This document shows positions 44,490 through 57,488 of a DNA stretch of 64,000 nt, piece after piece. Below the pieces are notes generated by a model. That model did no database searches. It saw only the letters and a list, made by a program, of their open reading frames with translations, and was not told the DNA's origin. Source of the stretch: Cliona cf. orientalis (lineage: Eukaryota; Porifera; Demospongiae; Clionaida; Clionaidae). The stretch is taken from assembly GCA_963930775.1 (NCBI GenBank), contig OZ005689.1:2976001-3040000 (forward strand). The letters run 5' to 3'. Each line of letters opens with the position of its first letter. Position 1 is the stretch's first letter. A program made the translations under genes and the position numbers.

Positions 44490-47400
44490 GACTGTCCAGC
44501 TGATAGTGTCCAATGCTCTGGTGGGCAGGATCATCGGCCGAGGAGGGATGAAGATCAACAGCATACAGGTTAAATTATAAAAGATTATAGCTGTACTGTA
44601 TATGTATTTATGTATGATACTGATACTCTAGCTACCTGGAAGTTAACCTTGAGGAGTAAACTCCTTCACTATAGGGATACTTTAAGTATCATGTATATGC
44701 AATAGTGGGTGTTAAGCATGTTGTAGAGCAACAGGCTGTGATGTTTATTTTTAAACTTTCGTTCTCCTGAGAGATACAGATATGAATGACAATCTGTCAA
44801 GATCTGAGCCTGTCTTGTATTGTATGTATGTACGTATTATGCACATAATATTGGATTATTAGGACTAGCTTTAAGTTCCAATGTTCTTCCCAGTATCCAG
44901 TATACATGAGGTGTGTTGGCCCCTGTAAGCCTTTAGCTGGGATTTTTCTTTGATATGGGAATCAGGAGATTCAAAAGGCTTTGATGTGGCCACAGGCTCC
45001 GCCCATTTATCTATGCCCTCCATTGTAGCCTGGGAAGAACACTGAATTTGTGAACTCCTCAAAATTTCATAGGTTAGCTTTTGCTTTTGCTTGATTGGTG
45101 TTCCTGATGGGCACTTGGGGTTGTTTCCCTTAGGGTTTGTAGAACATAAGCCTTTTGAACTCTTCCTTCTTCCATGAATCCAGGATGCTTCTGGTGCACA
45201 TATCAATGTGTCTCGAAATATTCCCAAGTCAACTGAGAGACTGATTACCATCAAGGTGAGGTTATACTCTGAAGCATGCATTACAAAATGTACCGTGTAT
45301 GGCTAGGGATGAGGGACTTACATTGTGTACTCTGACTCAGAATACCGTGTTTATGCTAATAGAATGCAAGCTAAAAAAGTATTGACGATTTTAAATTTCG
45401 TGCGATTTTTTGTAAAGGTCGTCACGCACTCCATTAAGATACACTATGAAAAATTCTAAAACATGAATTTCTTGCGCTAATTAGATCATGTGTTTTATTA
45501 GCATAAACACGGTATTATGGTTGGTGATGCTATAGTATGATATCGTGATGTGTCTATGGCAGTGGGAGGGAGATGACGACTAGCTTACAAGGAAAATAGG
45601 AAGCATATAGTACAAACTCACAAATTGGAAATTTGATATGGAAACTTTGGATCAGTTGCATCATATAGTACACATGGCTTATTGTCAGCTATGACTGTTG
45701 GTGTCTAGTTGAGTACACTCCTCTTCCCACCCTTGTATTGTGAAGAGTATAATTATTGTGCATTCTTTAGACTTCTAGTGTCTAGATACATAAGATTTGT
45801 GGCTATTCCTTCTTCACTTTGATCCTCAGCCACAACTTATTAATTAATGAAAATTACTATTAAATTTAAATTCTGTGATGCATGTGTACACACGTCAATA
45901 TGCTTTATTAAATGGATATGACAAGTTATATCATCAGTCATGGCTAAATTGAGCTATTTCCAAACAACTTTCCGTGACACTGAAACACTCTGCAATTCAT
46001 TTTCAATTTTCATATCAATACTCTGGGAATAATATGAATGATTAGTATACACAATTAGACATAATCCATTATCACAGTACTTGGGTGCTTCATTAGACTT
46101 TAATTATTTGCCTAAGTGATGTATTCTATCATGAACAGTGACGTAAGACATGTGCCTACATATACTTAATGTATAAGATAAGAGATGTGACTGGGTATGT
46201 CATGAGTCACGCTTGGCTGAAACAATTTCCACGTATTGGTTCACATGATCATTAAAGCATTCACCCAAAAATATGCACAGTACAGTTCAGTTGAATGATT
46301 TAATAAGACATAATACTATTAGCCCAATTCCTAATCAATCAAAAACATTTGCTTTGTTATAAACATCTTCTGAAGTGGGGAATACATGTACGTCTTATTT
46401 TATATAAAACTATTAATGTTGCATGCATAATATATAATTATACACGCACACAATTGTAGGGTACCCAGCGTTCCATCACTAAAGCACAGGAGCTGATCGA
46501 TGAGGCCCTCAGCACTCCAGACAACACCCTCGACACCAACACACCCTCACCCGTACCCCCACAGCACGACACCGGGGGAGGAGGAGGTTCAAAGGTCAGC
46601 GAGTCCAAGAAGATCCACCCCCAGGCCACACCCACCATCACCACTGCCACTACTACTACGGTATCGGAAACGAGCAGGTACATCCCCACCAATACCATGG
46701 CAACACGAAGCAATACCTCGTACGTTGCTGTCACGGAGTATAGCAGTCGAGCGAACTCTAAAAACGGTTTGGCATATTCTGGCATGGTCATGGCATCTCG
46801 TTCAGAGACAACGTCTACTACCAGTCATTCCAGTACCGTATCGACAGCCAGCGTGACTCTCACCAGGATGAACCCATGGAGCCGGGGACACGATACACAC
46901 GGGACAACTGTTACCACGGTAACAAGCTCCTCCCACCACTCCCAGCCGGACTCTCCCGTACACGAGGAGGTGTCACAAGGCTCTAGTTCTTTGCTGATGT
47001 CAGCAGGTTCGGGTGATTGGGATAGCGAAGAAGAAAAGGAAAAAGTGAAGGGAGGAGTAGGAGTAAGAGATCAAAATGAGCCAAGCTCTTCCAGCCTTGG
47101 CAGCCAAACAACCGATGAGATTCAAGCACCAAATACTTCACTACTTGGTGGGGTAATAGTGGGCGTGTCTGTGACCCCTGAACCCAGCTCGATGGACTTG
47201 AATGAGGAGTTCCCTCCTCTCTCTAAGCATGGTCGATCGCAGTCTGACCCTCAGGTATCGTCTGCTGAACGCCAACAGCTACAACAACAACAACAGCAAC
47301 AGCAGGATTCCAAGTCCGATCAAGCGAGTGTAAGCCTCAATCCCAACAGGCTGGTCCAGTCCCTCACTTCACAGATACAGCCAGGGGGGAGCTCCTCTAA

Positions 47401-50400
47401 TTATCTGAAGAAGCCACCTCTCCCACCTTCTCTGTCGCCCAGCTTTGCTCCTGCCGTTCCTCCCGTCGAAGGTTCCTCTGTTTCCTCGAGCGAGAGTGGA
47501 CCCAGACCTCATCGATCAGCATCGGGACCAGAGAAACTACCGTTTGCATCTCCCGCCAAAAGGAACCAATCAGATCCAGCCGTGTTGCAAGGGATCAAGG
47601 GGCCCGAGGATCTGGAGAAGACGCCCGGCTCTCGTGTAGGTCGGTCAGGGAGTGAGGATGGACTGATCACCTCAAAGAAGCCTGGCTCTCTGGCTGTGGG
47701 CAGCGACGTGGAAGGAAAGGTACATAAGCTCTAATGTATGTAATATATAAATTGCACAACATCTAATTATGGCTTGGAGGTGAGGTGTATACCACTGTAG
47801 CGGTGTATATTCGTTGTATAGCCTTCCTCCCAGCTTTCAGTGTTATACACAGAAAGCTAAAATTGTGGATGTGGCTATGTTGATTAGGAATTTAACCTCA
47901 CGAAACCTAACGCTAACCACTAGTAACTGCTATCTTTTGTATAGGGCACATACTTGTATTAGCCATTGGTATTTTATGTGTCCTTGGATGTATGCAAAAT
48001 TATTGTACAAAAAAACAACATGTATATTAATTTCTTAACTACACAATTTATAATACCCTCCTCCCTCTCTCTGTGTTCCTTCAGCCCCACCATCGTTTAG
48101 CTCTACCCAGCAAGTCCCTACCCATCAGTAGCCAGGACAGTGTGACCTCTGACCTCCCAACAAGCACTCAGGGTGGCGGTAACTATGGCGCTATCGGTAT
48201 CGGCCGACCGGCTGCCACCAATCCTGTCCGTCGAAGTAGTGTGCCAACCAACACACAGCCCAAACAGCCGCACAGAAAGACATCATATGGTGAGTAAATG
48301 CCAAATTGAATCTACACAAATACAATAGGTTTAATCTTCCACTGCCAATCCTAAACCTAAGAATCGTAAAGGGTAATGTGCTGTGCTTGGGCAAACAGCA
48401 AAAGGTAGAACCACTTAGGTGCAAGCATTTTTCTCGTTTCAGTTGTGGCCTTTTTACGAATGGTTGCTATAATTTTCTGCCACTACTTTTGTAGCTGGTC
48501 TGCACAATTTTGGTGGGGGACCAATGAGGAATGTTCACTTCACTACCCTGGAGAATGTGAGTGAGACTGACCCCTTCACGCATGCCCCCTTCACTCCTCC
48601 CCCCAACTCGGTCGCTCCCCCCAACCCCTGGATGATGGAGGGCCCAAGGGAACATCGAAGCCTCAGTTGGGCTGGACAACACGTAAGTCTCGTGTGTGTG
48701 TGTGTGTGTGTGTGTGACTAAACTATACAGCATAGTCCACTAGGCTTATGCAATTATTTGCTATTTAGCGGCTGTTTATGCAAAATGTTTACCCTATTCA
48801 TATTAGTAGTGTTTAATGTTTAATACCAAACTGGGATATGTTTTGCTTAAACGACGTCATTAGACAACTAGAAATATCACTAGTAACTGCTTAAACACCT
48901 AGTAGCTTGGTGTTTGTGTGTTGACTGGAGTGGTGTAGACATGTTGTTCTTGTGTGCCTTGTACAATCCTTTGTCCCAGAGTTTTGTTAGTCTGGTAGAC
49001 ACAACACATGAATTAGGTAGCTGCTTGACCTCTTAGGTAATCTGAAATTGAATTTGTGTATGTAGGTCAGTAACGCCTTGATAGTGATGTTAATTCCTAT
49101 TTGTCCTGTGATACTGAGTGACATAAGCATTTGTATTTGTGTTTATATTCTGACGATTTTATGTCGATCATGAGTATTTTGCAACTCTGTACTATTCACC
49201 ATTTCTCTCTCCCCTCTAGCCTATGGCATTTGGTGCAGTTGGGGTAGCTGGCAGTGGTGGAATGCGTCGTGTCCCCTCTCAACCTCAACAATATGTACCC
49301 TCTTTCCTTCCAAAATCTGCCGTTCCCCCTCCCCCGTCGCTCAACCAATCTGACGACCCCCTGATACCAATTAGCACACCAGAGACCCCCCATGGTGAAA
49401 ATATGGGGGACCAAGCTTTTGCCCCCCAGGGGGTGTATGGTCCCATTGGTAGCAACATGCCAAGTAATCCCTCCAATCAAGCGTTTTCTCAATCGATTGG
49501 AGGAATGTCCAGCTCCTTAGGGAATTCCCCAATCTCGTCGCCTCAGTTACCTCATCACCACCGCTCAGACATCTGGGTGTACCCGCTCAGTACCAATGCC
49601 TCAAACTCCGCCTTCACTGCACCCACTCCAATAGGCGTACTTCCTACTGGCCACCAGCCCCCTCCTCCCCTCCCTCAGCCAATCAGTATGGGCGGGGCTA
49701 AGCCACCTAATCCATTCCAGCGAGCTGTTGGTGGTCACATGCACAAAGGGGCTGGGGGCATTGGAGGTCATCACCATGGCAACCACGGAGGCAGGAGTTT
49801 GGAACAGCGAGGCCATAGTTTGGAGGAAGATTTCCTTTACGGGAGCAACAATCCAAATCCAGTGCTCTCGTCCGCTCCCTACCACCACAAGAGATGGTCT
49901 GTGCCAAGTGGTATGTATGCTCCGCAACCTGCTGTGGGGGCATTCTTTTCAAATTCTTCACACTCCACCGAATTACCATCATGGGGACCACGTGGTGGTG
50001 CTGGAGGTCTCGGAAATCCAGGAGGGCCTTTGCCTAACTTCAACAAGAAACCACACCCATCAGCCGGAAGCGGAGGAGGAAGAGAGGGAAGTCCCCTCTC
50101 GTTAACAGACCCTTGGCCGCACTGGATTTCTCCAGTTCCCCCTCCGCAGTTCCCGCCCAGTATACCACTTCCACCGCAACAGAAGTCTGATTTTGCAGTT
50201 CCTCCTAAAGTGCCCAGTCCTCGCCTTGGACGTAGTAACTCTGTAGGGCAGTGGAGTTTATCCGGGGGGATCGATCGTGCCGGATCTAAGGGGGATGCGG
50301 AAGGCGGGGGAGGGATTGGTGGACGGAGGCAGGGAAGCAGTGGAGAGCTACAGCAGCTTATGAAGAGTCTGGACATCAACTCAGAACATATGCAGTCTCT

Positions 50401-52738
50401 GAAGGTATGTTGGTGACTAGTACATGAATATGTGTATGTTAAGCATGAAATCTTGAACATCCCCGTGTTTATAAAAGTTTAATACATGTAGCATAATTAT
50501 GGTATAGTGCATTATTGCTGATGAAGCATCCTATGTGGTATACGAGGGAAAGTGTACATGTGTAAATAGAATGCTTATTGTCAAATATTATAGTTGGTTG
50601 CATAATTATATTGATGATGATTAGAAAATAGTATCTTTTAGAGATGCTGTCCTTCGTTGTGTGACAATGACCATTGACCAGAAGTGTTCACAACTCCTTA
50701 ATTTTTGAATTTCCTATTAACCCCTACAGGCTCGCAAGTTGAGTCTAGAGCAGCTTCACTCGATGTCGGCTGACGAATGGAAGAGTCTTGATCTTCCCGT
50801 GGTGAGTTCATCCTAGCACGTACATAGGCTCACACCACTATTCTTAAACCAACAATAGTGGTAGCTGTAAACATGTTGAAGAAGCTCTATAGTGGTAGTC
50901 AAATTAGTTTAGGGCTACATAATAATACTTTCCATTAGCATGATATCACTACGGGTGGTATCTCAGGTAAGCAGCACTCATGGGCACTTATATATAACTT
51001 GCCCACATGGCAGTTACCCAGGATATATCATTGGTATAGAAGGCTGCTACACTAACTGATGCATGGGTGCTTACCTGGCCCTATGGGAGTGGGGTATTCC
51101 ATCTAATGGTAGCAGCTATAAACATTTTAAAGAAGCAATAAGGTGGGAGTAACCTTTTGAAGCTACATACTTGTAATTTTTCCATAATATAGTGGATGCC
51201 ACTACTCTCCAGCCACTATGCCAGTAGCTACGTGTGCACTTTATAAAAAGAAACCTTGTTGTGGGAATCGCTGGGTGGATATGCATATACAACGATGTGC
51301 TAGGATAATGCTATATTAGGGTGAGAGTTGGATGAACAGTGTATACGTAAGCTGACGACACTATATTCTCCAGCCAACAATCAACAATGACAGTAGCTGC
51401 AAGCCTCTTTAAGAAGCAATACAGTGGGAGTTTTGAATTTATAGAGCTACATGTTCTTCTGAAGTAGTGGGAGAGTTTGGATGGGTTCACTTGTGTGGTG
51501 CAAGTGTTGTCTTGTTTATCCGTCATGTTTGTCTGTATGGTAATTGCATTATGACTGACACACCCTCATTGGGCTCAATGCGGTTTCCTTGTATCAATTC
51601 CTATGTGTTCATTTTGTCTAGGTTATAGTGTTAATATTTAAATTTATCGCTGGTTGCTTTGTACGATTTGTCTATGTTACCATGTAACCTTAATAATGCT
51701 AATTTGCTTCTTTTGGTACAGGGACCCAGGGTGAAGCTGATGAATGCCATCTCTAATATCAGCAGTAAGTGTAATGTTCAGTGTATGTTACGTATGTATC
51801 TAGTATATTATTATAATATTATTGGTATTGTGTGTGGAGTAGTTCTCACTGACCATGCAACAAAATTAATGCCGTTGTATGTTAGCAAGGGTCTGTTGAT
51901 GTTAGTCTCCTGCACACACCTTCAGTTGGAGTAAATCAAATGCTGAGGAGACCACTGCATTATGGATCCTACTGCTAACCTTGATCCCCTTGATCATGAG
52001 TAGGTGGGGGTGTGGGGGGTAGAGGTGGCAAGTACTATAGACCTACCAGCCCACTATCAACTTCCTTGTTCTGCAGCATGTTTGGGTGAAGCCGACTCTT
52101 AATGATATGTAATGAACTGGGATTCGTGCTAATGCTGCATGTGGTGGCAACGCCCTATCTATAAGCTGATCACCATTCCTTATGCAGTGTGCCTGTGGTA
52201 TTTGTTTATATCCTGTGCAAGTGCAGTACTTGGGTTATGTAATCATAATATGTATTGTTTACCTCACAAAAGCACTATGCCTGTTGCACTGGTTATTATA
52301 CCATATAGCAGGAACTTTTCGTGGAAGGCCGATCTTCACAGGTTTTGCAATTTAAATGTTGCGAACGTGTACATGTGACCATGCTTGTTACAATCATGCT
52401 TATTTCCCGCTAAAATAATATAATTTGGTATGCTCATTAGACTGTATCCAATGACCCCCCCCCCCTTATATTTCCCTTGCACGCATGTAGAAACTTGCAA
52501 GTCTCCACCGAACACTGTCAGTGCTGACTCCAGTAGCCAGGCCTCTGCCTCGCCAGACACTGGATTACAAGGTCCTACCCCTCCTACCGGTTCAGAGATG
52601 ACCACACCCCAGAATTTGTTGACCGACGCCCCTTCTCCCTCGGCAGCAAGTTCCTCGGTTTCCATGGCAACGATGGGAACCCAGGATGCCCCGGATTCCT
52701 CTGGGGATGCCCCCTTCTTACAGGAAAGCTTCCAGTAA
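44490..52738 (+). CDS. KH-domain protein with long Ser/Pro/Gln linker and SAM-like C-terminus (5' part missing)
   Basis: Nine exons join in frame: 44490-44568, 45184-45255, 46460-47719, 48085-48289, 48495-48682, 49220-50404, 50730-50801, 51722-51764 and 52491-52738, about 1,116 residues with stop at 52736-52738. Exons 1-3 encode one type I KH domain (IVSNALVGRIIGRGGMKIN, GAHINV, ERLITIKGTQRSITKAQELI) with the GRGG nucleic-acid-binding loop. The middle is low complexity (Ser, Thr, Pro, Gly, a Gln run near 47280). Residues from the end of exon 6 through exon 8 (LQQLMKSLDI...SLEQLHSMSADEWKSLDL..GPRVKLMNAI) look like a SAM domain. The KH resembles MASK/ANKHD1/ANKRD17, which have ankyrin repeats upstream; KH plus SAM recalls Bicaudal-C. 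No ankyrin or further KH exon lies in the window. Likely an RNA-binding regulator. Confidence 0.72.
44879..45044. mobile_element. Second copy of the CAGTGTTCT MITE, in intron 1 of the KH gene
   Basis: It has caatgttcttccca at the left and tgggaagaacactg at the right. The interior (ggcccctgtaagccttt, gatgtggccacaggctccgccca) matches the reverse complement of 976-1149. Target duplication not recognisable. Confidence 0.55.
45345..45512. mobile_element. 168-bp TA-flanked MITE in intron 2 of the KH gene
   Basis: The ends CCGTGTTTATGCTAAT and ATTAGCATAAACACGG are perfect inverted repeats; TA at 45343-45344 and 45513-45514. No coding capacity. Confidence 0.85.
48691..48717 (+). repeat. GT dinucleotide microsatellite at a splice donor
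   Basis: About 12 GT units start 9 bp after the donor of exon 5 of the KH gene (48682/48683). Confidence 0.8.
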
Positions 52739-54005
52739 ACTTGTTGATTATTAACTCTTATAATTATTGTACTAGTAATTATTGTTTTTCACACATTCTG
52801 CTCGCTAACGCACTGTTGCACCACAGACATAATAATATTGTACTGTGGTGAATCGAAATGCCTATTCCTACACTTATTTTATGCACCTACATTATAATTT
52901 GCCAGACAACTACTATTATTAAACATTATTACTGTCTTATGTATTGCTATTATCTTTGCTGAACTTAGTAGTGATTACTATTCTATCCTATAGTTGTAGC
53001 CTTTATTATTAAATTAATGGTAAACGTTGCCATAATTTGATTATTATGAGTTGTGATTAATGTGGTTGAGTTTTTTCAACTTTATGATGATTGTATCCAT
53101 CCTATCTATGAATCAATGAAATTTGCTTTTTGCTGACAGAAACTTGTGGGTGCTTTGGATCCTGTGATAGAATTGTACACTACATTGAATACAATGTCAT
53201 AAAAGTAATTTATTTAATGTAGATGACATTTTGTAGTTGAAATGTGCCTTGACCTCTGCACCCAAGTGCTATCATACAGTTCTCCTGATGCCCGAAAGCA
53301 TGATGGACTCAGCTTAGCTTTATATAGTATACACATTGTGCATCTCCAGTCTTAAATTTTGATAATGCACTTCGTGGAACCAATTAATTTTGTGCACATA
53401 CCAAATTTTGTGGTTTGATATTCTATTTTTAAAATTAATTATGTTTGCTGTTTTTGACACATGATGGTGCTAATGAGGAAGTTTATTCTACTGGATAACC
53501 CTAATTACTTAGCGCTGCCGCTTCTTGACTTAACTTTTGAGGATTGTTTTATATACAAGTGCAGCATCCTGGCACTTGCAGAAAGCATGCAGCATTATTG
53601 ACCATTAATCTTGAAACCTATAGACTTCATCTGTAAGCTTGTAAATAGCCATTATTCCTTGACTAGAAGTAATAAGGCAAGTGCTAGACGAAACATGGTG
53701 GCTGTGTAATATAAACAAATTAACACAGTCCACATATCCGATGCTACTATGCCTGTGTACATGTACATGTCATTTGAAGCACTTCAACAAGATACACCCA
53801 TACATTCTTCACAGTATAGCTATGGTATTGTGTATAGTGATGTTTTGACCAGTTGGGCTATAAGAGGGCTCGTTTCAAGCAAACCCATCCAGAATGTTCA
53901 TTGTGCACAGCCTCGGGGGCATTGTCCTCAAGTTGCCAGGAGCTAGGATTACAGCAGTTATAACATTGTGTAGCTAGCTCGTGCTCAAGCTCGTGTTGGT
54001 GTGGA
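52739..54005. other. Intergenic region between the KH and peroxidase genes
   Basis: AT-rich, without supported exons. It should hold the 3' UTR of the KH gene and the promoter of the peroxidase gene. No canonical AATAAA close to the KH stop was recognised. A short dispersed sequence near 53150 (gtgctttggatcctgtgatag) resembles 28511-28535. Confidence 0.4.
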
Positions 54006-57000
54006 ATGGACAGACTCACAAAGCAGCTTGCCAAAGTGCTGATAGCACTGTTGTTGACTCTAGCACAGACACCATCAAGTAAGTCCACACTGGTATTGTC
54101 TTGAGTGACACTCCCCCTGCCTGCATGAGTACGGAGAAAATTAACCTAATACATCTTATAAACATGCATGCATGCATGTCACCATTGTTGTAGCTATAAA
54201 AGGTGATAATAATAATATAAAAATTAACGGTAAAGTACTAAGTATGATGTTGCGATTTGATGCATAGGTCTTTCAACAGTGAGTTTCAGCACTTTAAAGG
54301 ATGATCGAATCCCAATGAGAAGTAGTTCCCCTGGCTGGAAGGCTCAACCTCATGATGTCTCCGTAGTTATAGGCAAATATGTGCATTTCAACTGTAGGAG
54401 CTCATTATCCCACAAAGATACCATCTGGTTCCACCAGGGAAAGAAGATTAACAGGGATTACCCCTTGGCCTATCGGTTTAGGATCTACAATGGCAAACAT
54501 TCACTGAGATTTGGGCCAGTGAAAGCGGAGGATCACGATACAGTTATTGGGTGTGAGGTGATGACAAACTATGGCCCATTGCCCAGCAAAGTTGGAAAAA
54601 TCACTGTCATGAGTAAGCATCTAACTACCTACATACATCAGTGAAATCGTGTACAAGTGTGTGTGTATGTGTGTGCATGCTACGTGTGCATAATGCGTAT
54701 GTGTGAAAGTGCATGTGTGTATGTCATGGTACTTGTGGCAATGTTATAAGAAAATGTGATCTACACATGCTAGGTGCTCCCAGGTACTCTCCGCATAAGG
54801 TGCAGATGGCGTATGTTGGACAACCGTTCTATTTCGATTTTAATTACACGGCTAAATCACCTCCTAGCTCTTGCTCGTGGTACAAGAATGGACGGCCGTT
54901 TAAGCCAGATGGGAAAAGGGTGACTGTGGATCACACTAGCATCATATTTACAACGGTACTTCATGGAGATGCCGGTCAGTACTCTGTGAGAGCCTACACT
55001 CATGGCCGTTCAGCAAGGGCAACTTCAACACTTAGAGGTATAAGCAGATAATTATGATTATCAATGGATGATTGGTGATTACTTTTATTGATTTTAGTGG
55101 TGTTCTTTTCTCATGGAAAACATGTACAAACTGGCAGCAGTCAAACACCAGGTATGTGAATCATTTCTAACTCCTCTTATCTGTGTTTTACTCCTCTCTC
55201 TCTCTAGCTCTCTCCACCAAGCTAGCTGTGCCTGTCAGTTTGAGCAAGCTATCAGCACTGCACAAATCCTCCTACCATCTCAAGCCCTACTCGCCTCCTC
55301 GAAATCTTGGCCACTTGACCTCTTCAAGCGATGTCAAGCATGTCATTCGCCTAGTGATGCATTTCAAGAGACCTACACAGTATTCGTACTACCAAGGGCA
55401 GTCGAGATTGGTGTCTGAGGCCATCCTTCGAAATATTCATGAACTAATAGGCCCTCACAATAAACTTTATCTATCAAATTATGATTTAGACAAAATTGCC
55501 AACTTCACTAACTGCACTGTCCCTAAGCAGTTCATGAAGTGTCTCGACTACAGCTTATTGAAATATCGCACAATCGATGGCACATGCAACAATTTCTTTT
55601 ATCCCCTCAATGGTGCTGCTGAATCTCCATTTGCTCGTATTCTACCAGCTAACTATGAGGATGGAATATCTCGTCCAGTTGGCCACAGTCAGCTAATATC
55701 TGGTGACTCTTTCTCGCCTCCTTGGCCCAGTGCACGTTTAATCAGTTGGCGAATCATCAGTGACATGAAGGTCGACAATTCCGACGATGTATCGGTCATG
55801 TTCATGCAATATGCGCAGTTTTTAGACCACGATCTAGATATAGCACCACTTTTTGAGGACGAAGATTGTGGGTGTGATTACACAGAAAAGTGTATACCTA
55901 TTGAGGTGAAAGAAGAGGACACCATTTTTGGAGCATTGACCACAAATAAGGCCAAATGTCTTCCATTTCCAAGGTCGGTACCCGCCTGTGTGCACAGCAG
56001 TCGGAGCTACCTGCCAAGAAATCAGGTGAATGACCTGACGTCGTACATTGATGCTTCAAATGTCTATGGCTCAGATACTGAACTTGCTAACAACCTTCGG
56101 CTCTTCAAAGGTGGTCTACTGAAGCAGGGGAATCGTTTGAATACTCTAAAGGGAAACCTTCCCTTTCAGATGGACACACCAAACAATAGCGTACTCCCAT
56201 TTTTTGTTGCTGGTGACAGTCGATCAAATGAACAGGTAGGGCTAACCATTATGCACACGATATGGATGAGAGAGCACAATAGGATTGCTAGGCTACTAAT
56301 GAAGATCAACCCATGCTGGAAGGATGAGGTCCTCTACCAGGAGACTAGAAAGATCATAGGAGCCATGAACCAAGTCATCGTCTACGAAGAATTTCTGCCA
56401 GTCCTCCTTGGACAATACCTTCACACCTATGTACCTCCTTTCAAAGGATACAATCCCTTTGTTGATGCCACCATACCAAACTCATTTGCAACCGCTGCCT
56501 ATCGTTTTGGACACAGTTTGGTGAAGGATAGGTTTGATCGACTTGATAAGAATTTCCGCAGGCTCGACATAGGTCCTTTGCCACTTAGACAAGCTTTCTT
56601 TAATCCAATAGTCTACTTTGAGAGCATGGGTACAGACCCAATCCTAAGAGGAATGCTGACGAACCAGTCAAACCCATTTGACGAATTCATGAATAGAGTC
56701 TTGACCAGTCAGCTGTTTGCAGAAAGTGACAACAAACTCGGTGGAGATCTTGCTGCTTTGAACATACAGAGGAGTAGGGACCATGGACTTCCCACTTATC
56801 GTTCTTGGGAGAAATTCTGCAAGAAGTTGTATCCTGGCATAGCACCAGAGTTCAAGAGACAATCCACAATTGAGAAACTCAAGGAACTCTATGGAAGTGA
56901 AGGATTTAAAGATGGTATTGATCTCTGGGTTGGAGGATTGGCAGAAAAACGTCTGCAGGGTGCACAAGTTGGTCCAACTTTCGCATGCATCTTTGGAATA

Positions 57001-57252
57001 ACCTTTACTCGTTTGAGAGATGGTGATCGATTCTTCTACAAAAACCCGTATGTATTTTCACCATATCAGTTGCTTGAATTGAAGAAGACATCTTTAGCCA
57101 AGGTGATTTGTAACAATGCCGATAACATCCCTGAGGTACAGCGATCCGTATTTAGAGTTGGAAAAGAAAGGGTTAAATGTTCGACTATCCCTGAGATTAA
57201 CCTGTACAAGTGGCAGGACAAAAGGTGCCACCGCAGATCTAGATATGGATGA
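54006..57252 (+). CDS. Peroxidasin-like protein: signal peptide, two Ig-like domains, animal heme peroxidase
   Basis: Five exons join in phase 1: 54006-54078 (signal peptide, MDRLTKQLAKVLIALLLTLA), 54268-54612 (Ig), 54774-55037 (Ig), 55098-55151 and 55208-57252. Total 2,781 nt (926 aa). The peroxidase domain keeps the distal His and Ca-binding Asp in QFLDHDLD (about 55815-55840), the Arg and heme-linking Glu in MREHNRIA (about 56268-56290), the proximal His in YRFGHSLV (about 56500) and RSRDHGLPTY near 56770. Known members cross-link extracellular matrix or make hypohalous acids. Vertebrate peroxidasin adds leucine-rich repeats, four Ig domains and a VWC domain; none of those extras is seen here, so the architecture is simpler. 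It is secreted and ends without a TM. The whole catalytic region is in one exon. Confidence 0.88.
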
Positions 57253-57284
57253 AACCATTCACCATTTTGAACGAGGCCTTTACA

Positions 57285-57290
57285 AATAAA
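57285..57290 (+). terminator. Polyadenylation signal AATAAA
   Basis: Canonical hexamer 33 nt after the peroxidase stop codon. A second AATAAA occurs near 57366. Confidence 0.65.
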
Positions 57291-57488
57291 TTTTCATGTG
57301 ACCCATGTTATGCCACTGCAGCTATTATATAAGACCCTCTTTCGTATTGAATTTCTTTATTTTTTAATAAAACTGTTACCTGAGTAATAAAAGCATGATG
57401 TATAGCAAAAACCTAAGTTACGTTGGATTGAAAAAATGTTCATGTACGTAATATATGCAAGGGTTGCTATGTGCAAGTGTACATGTAT

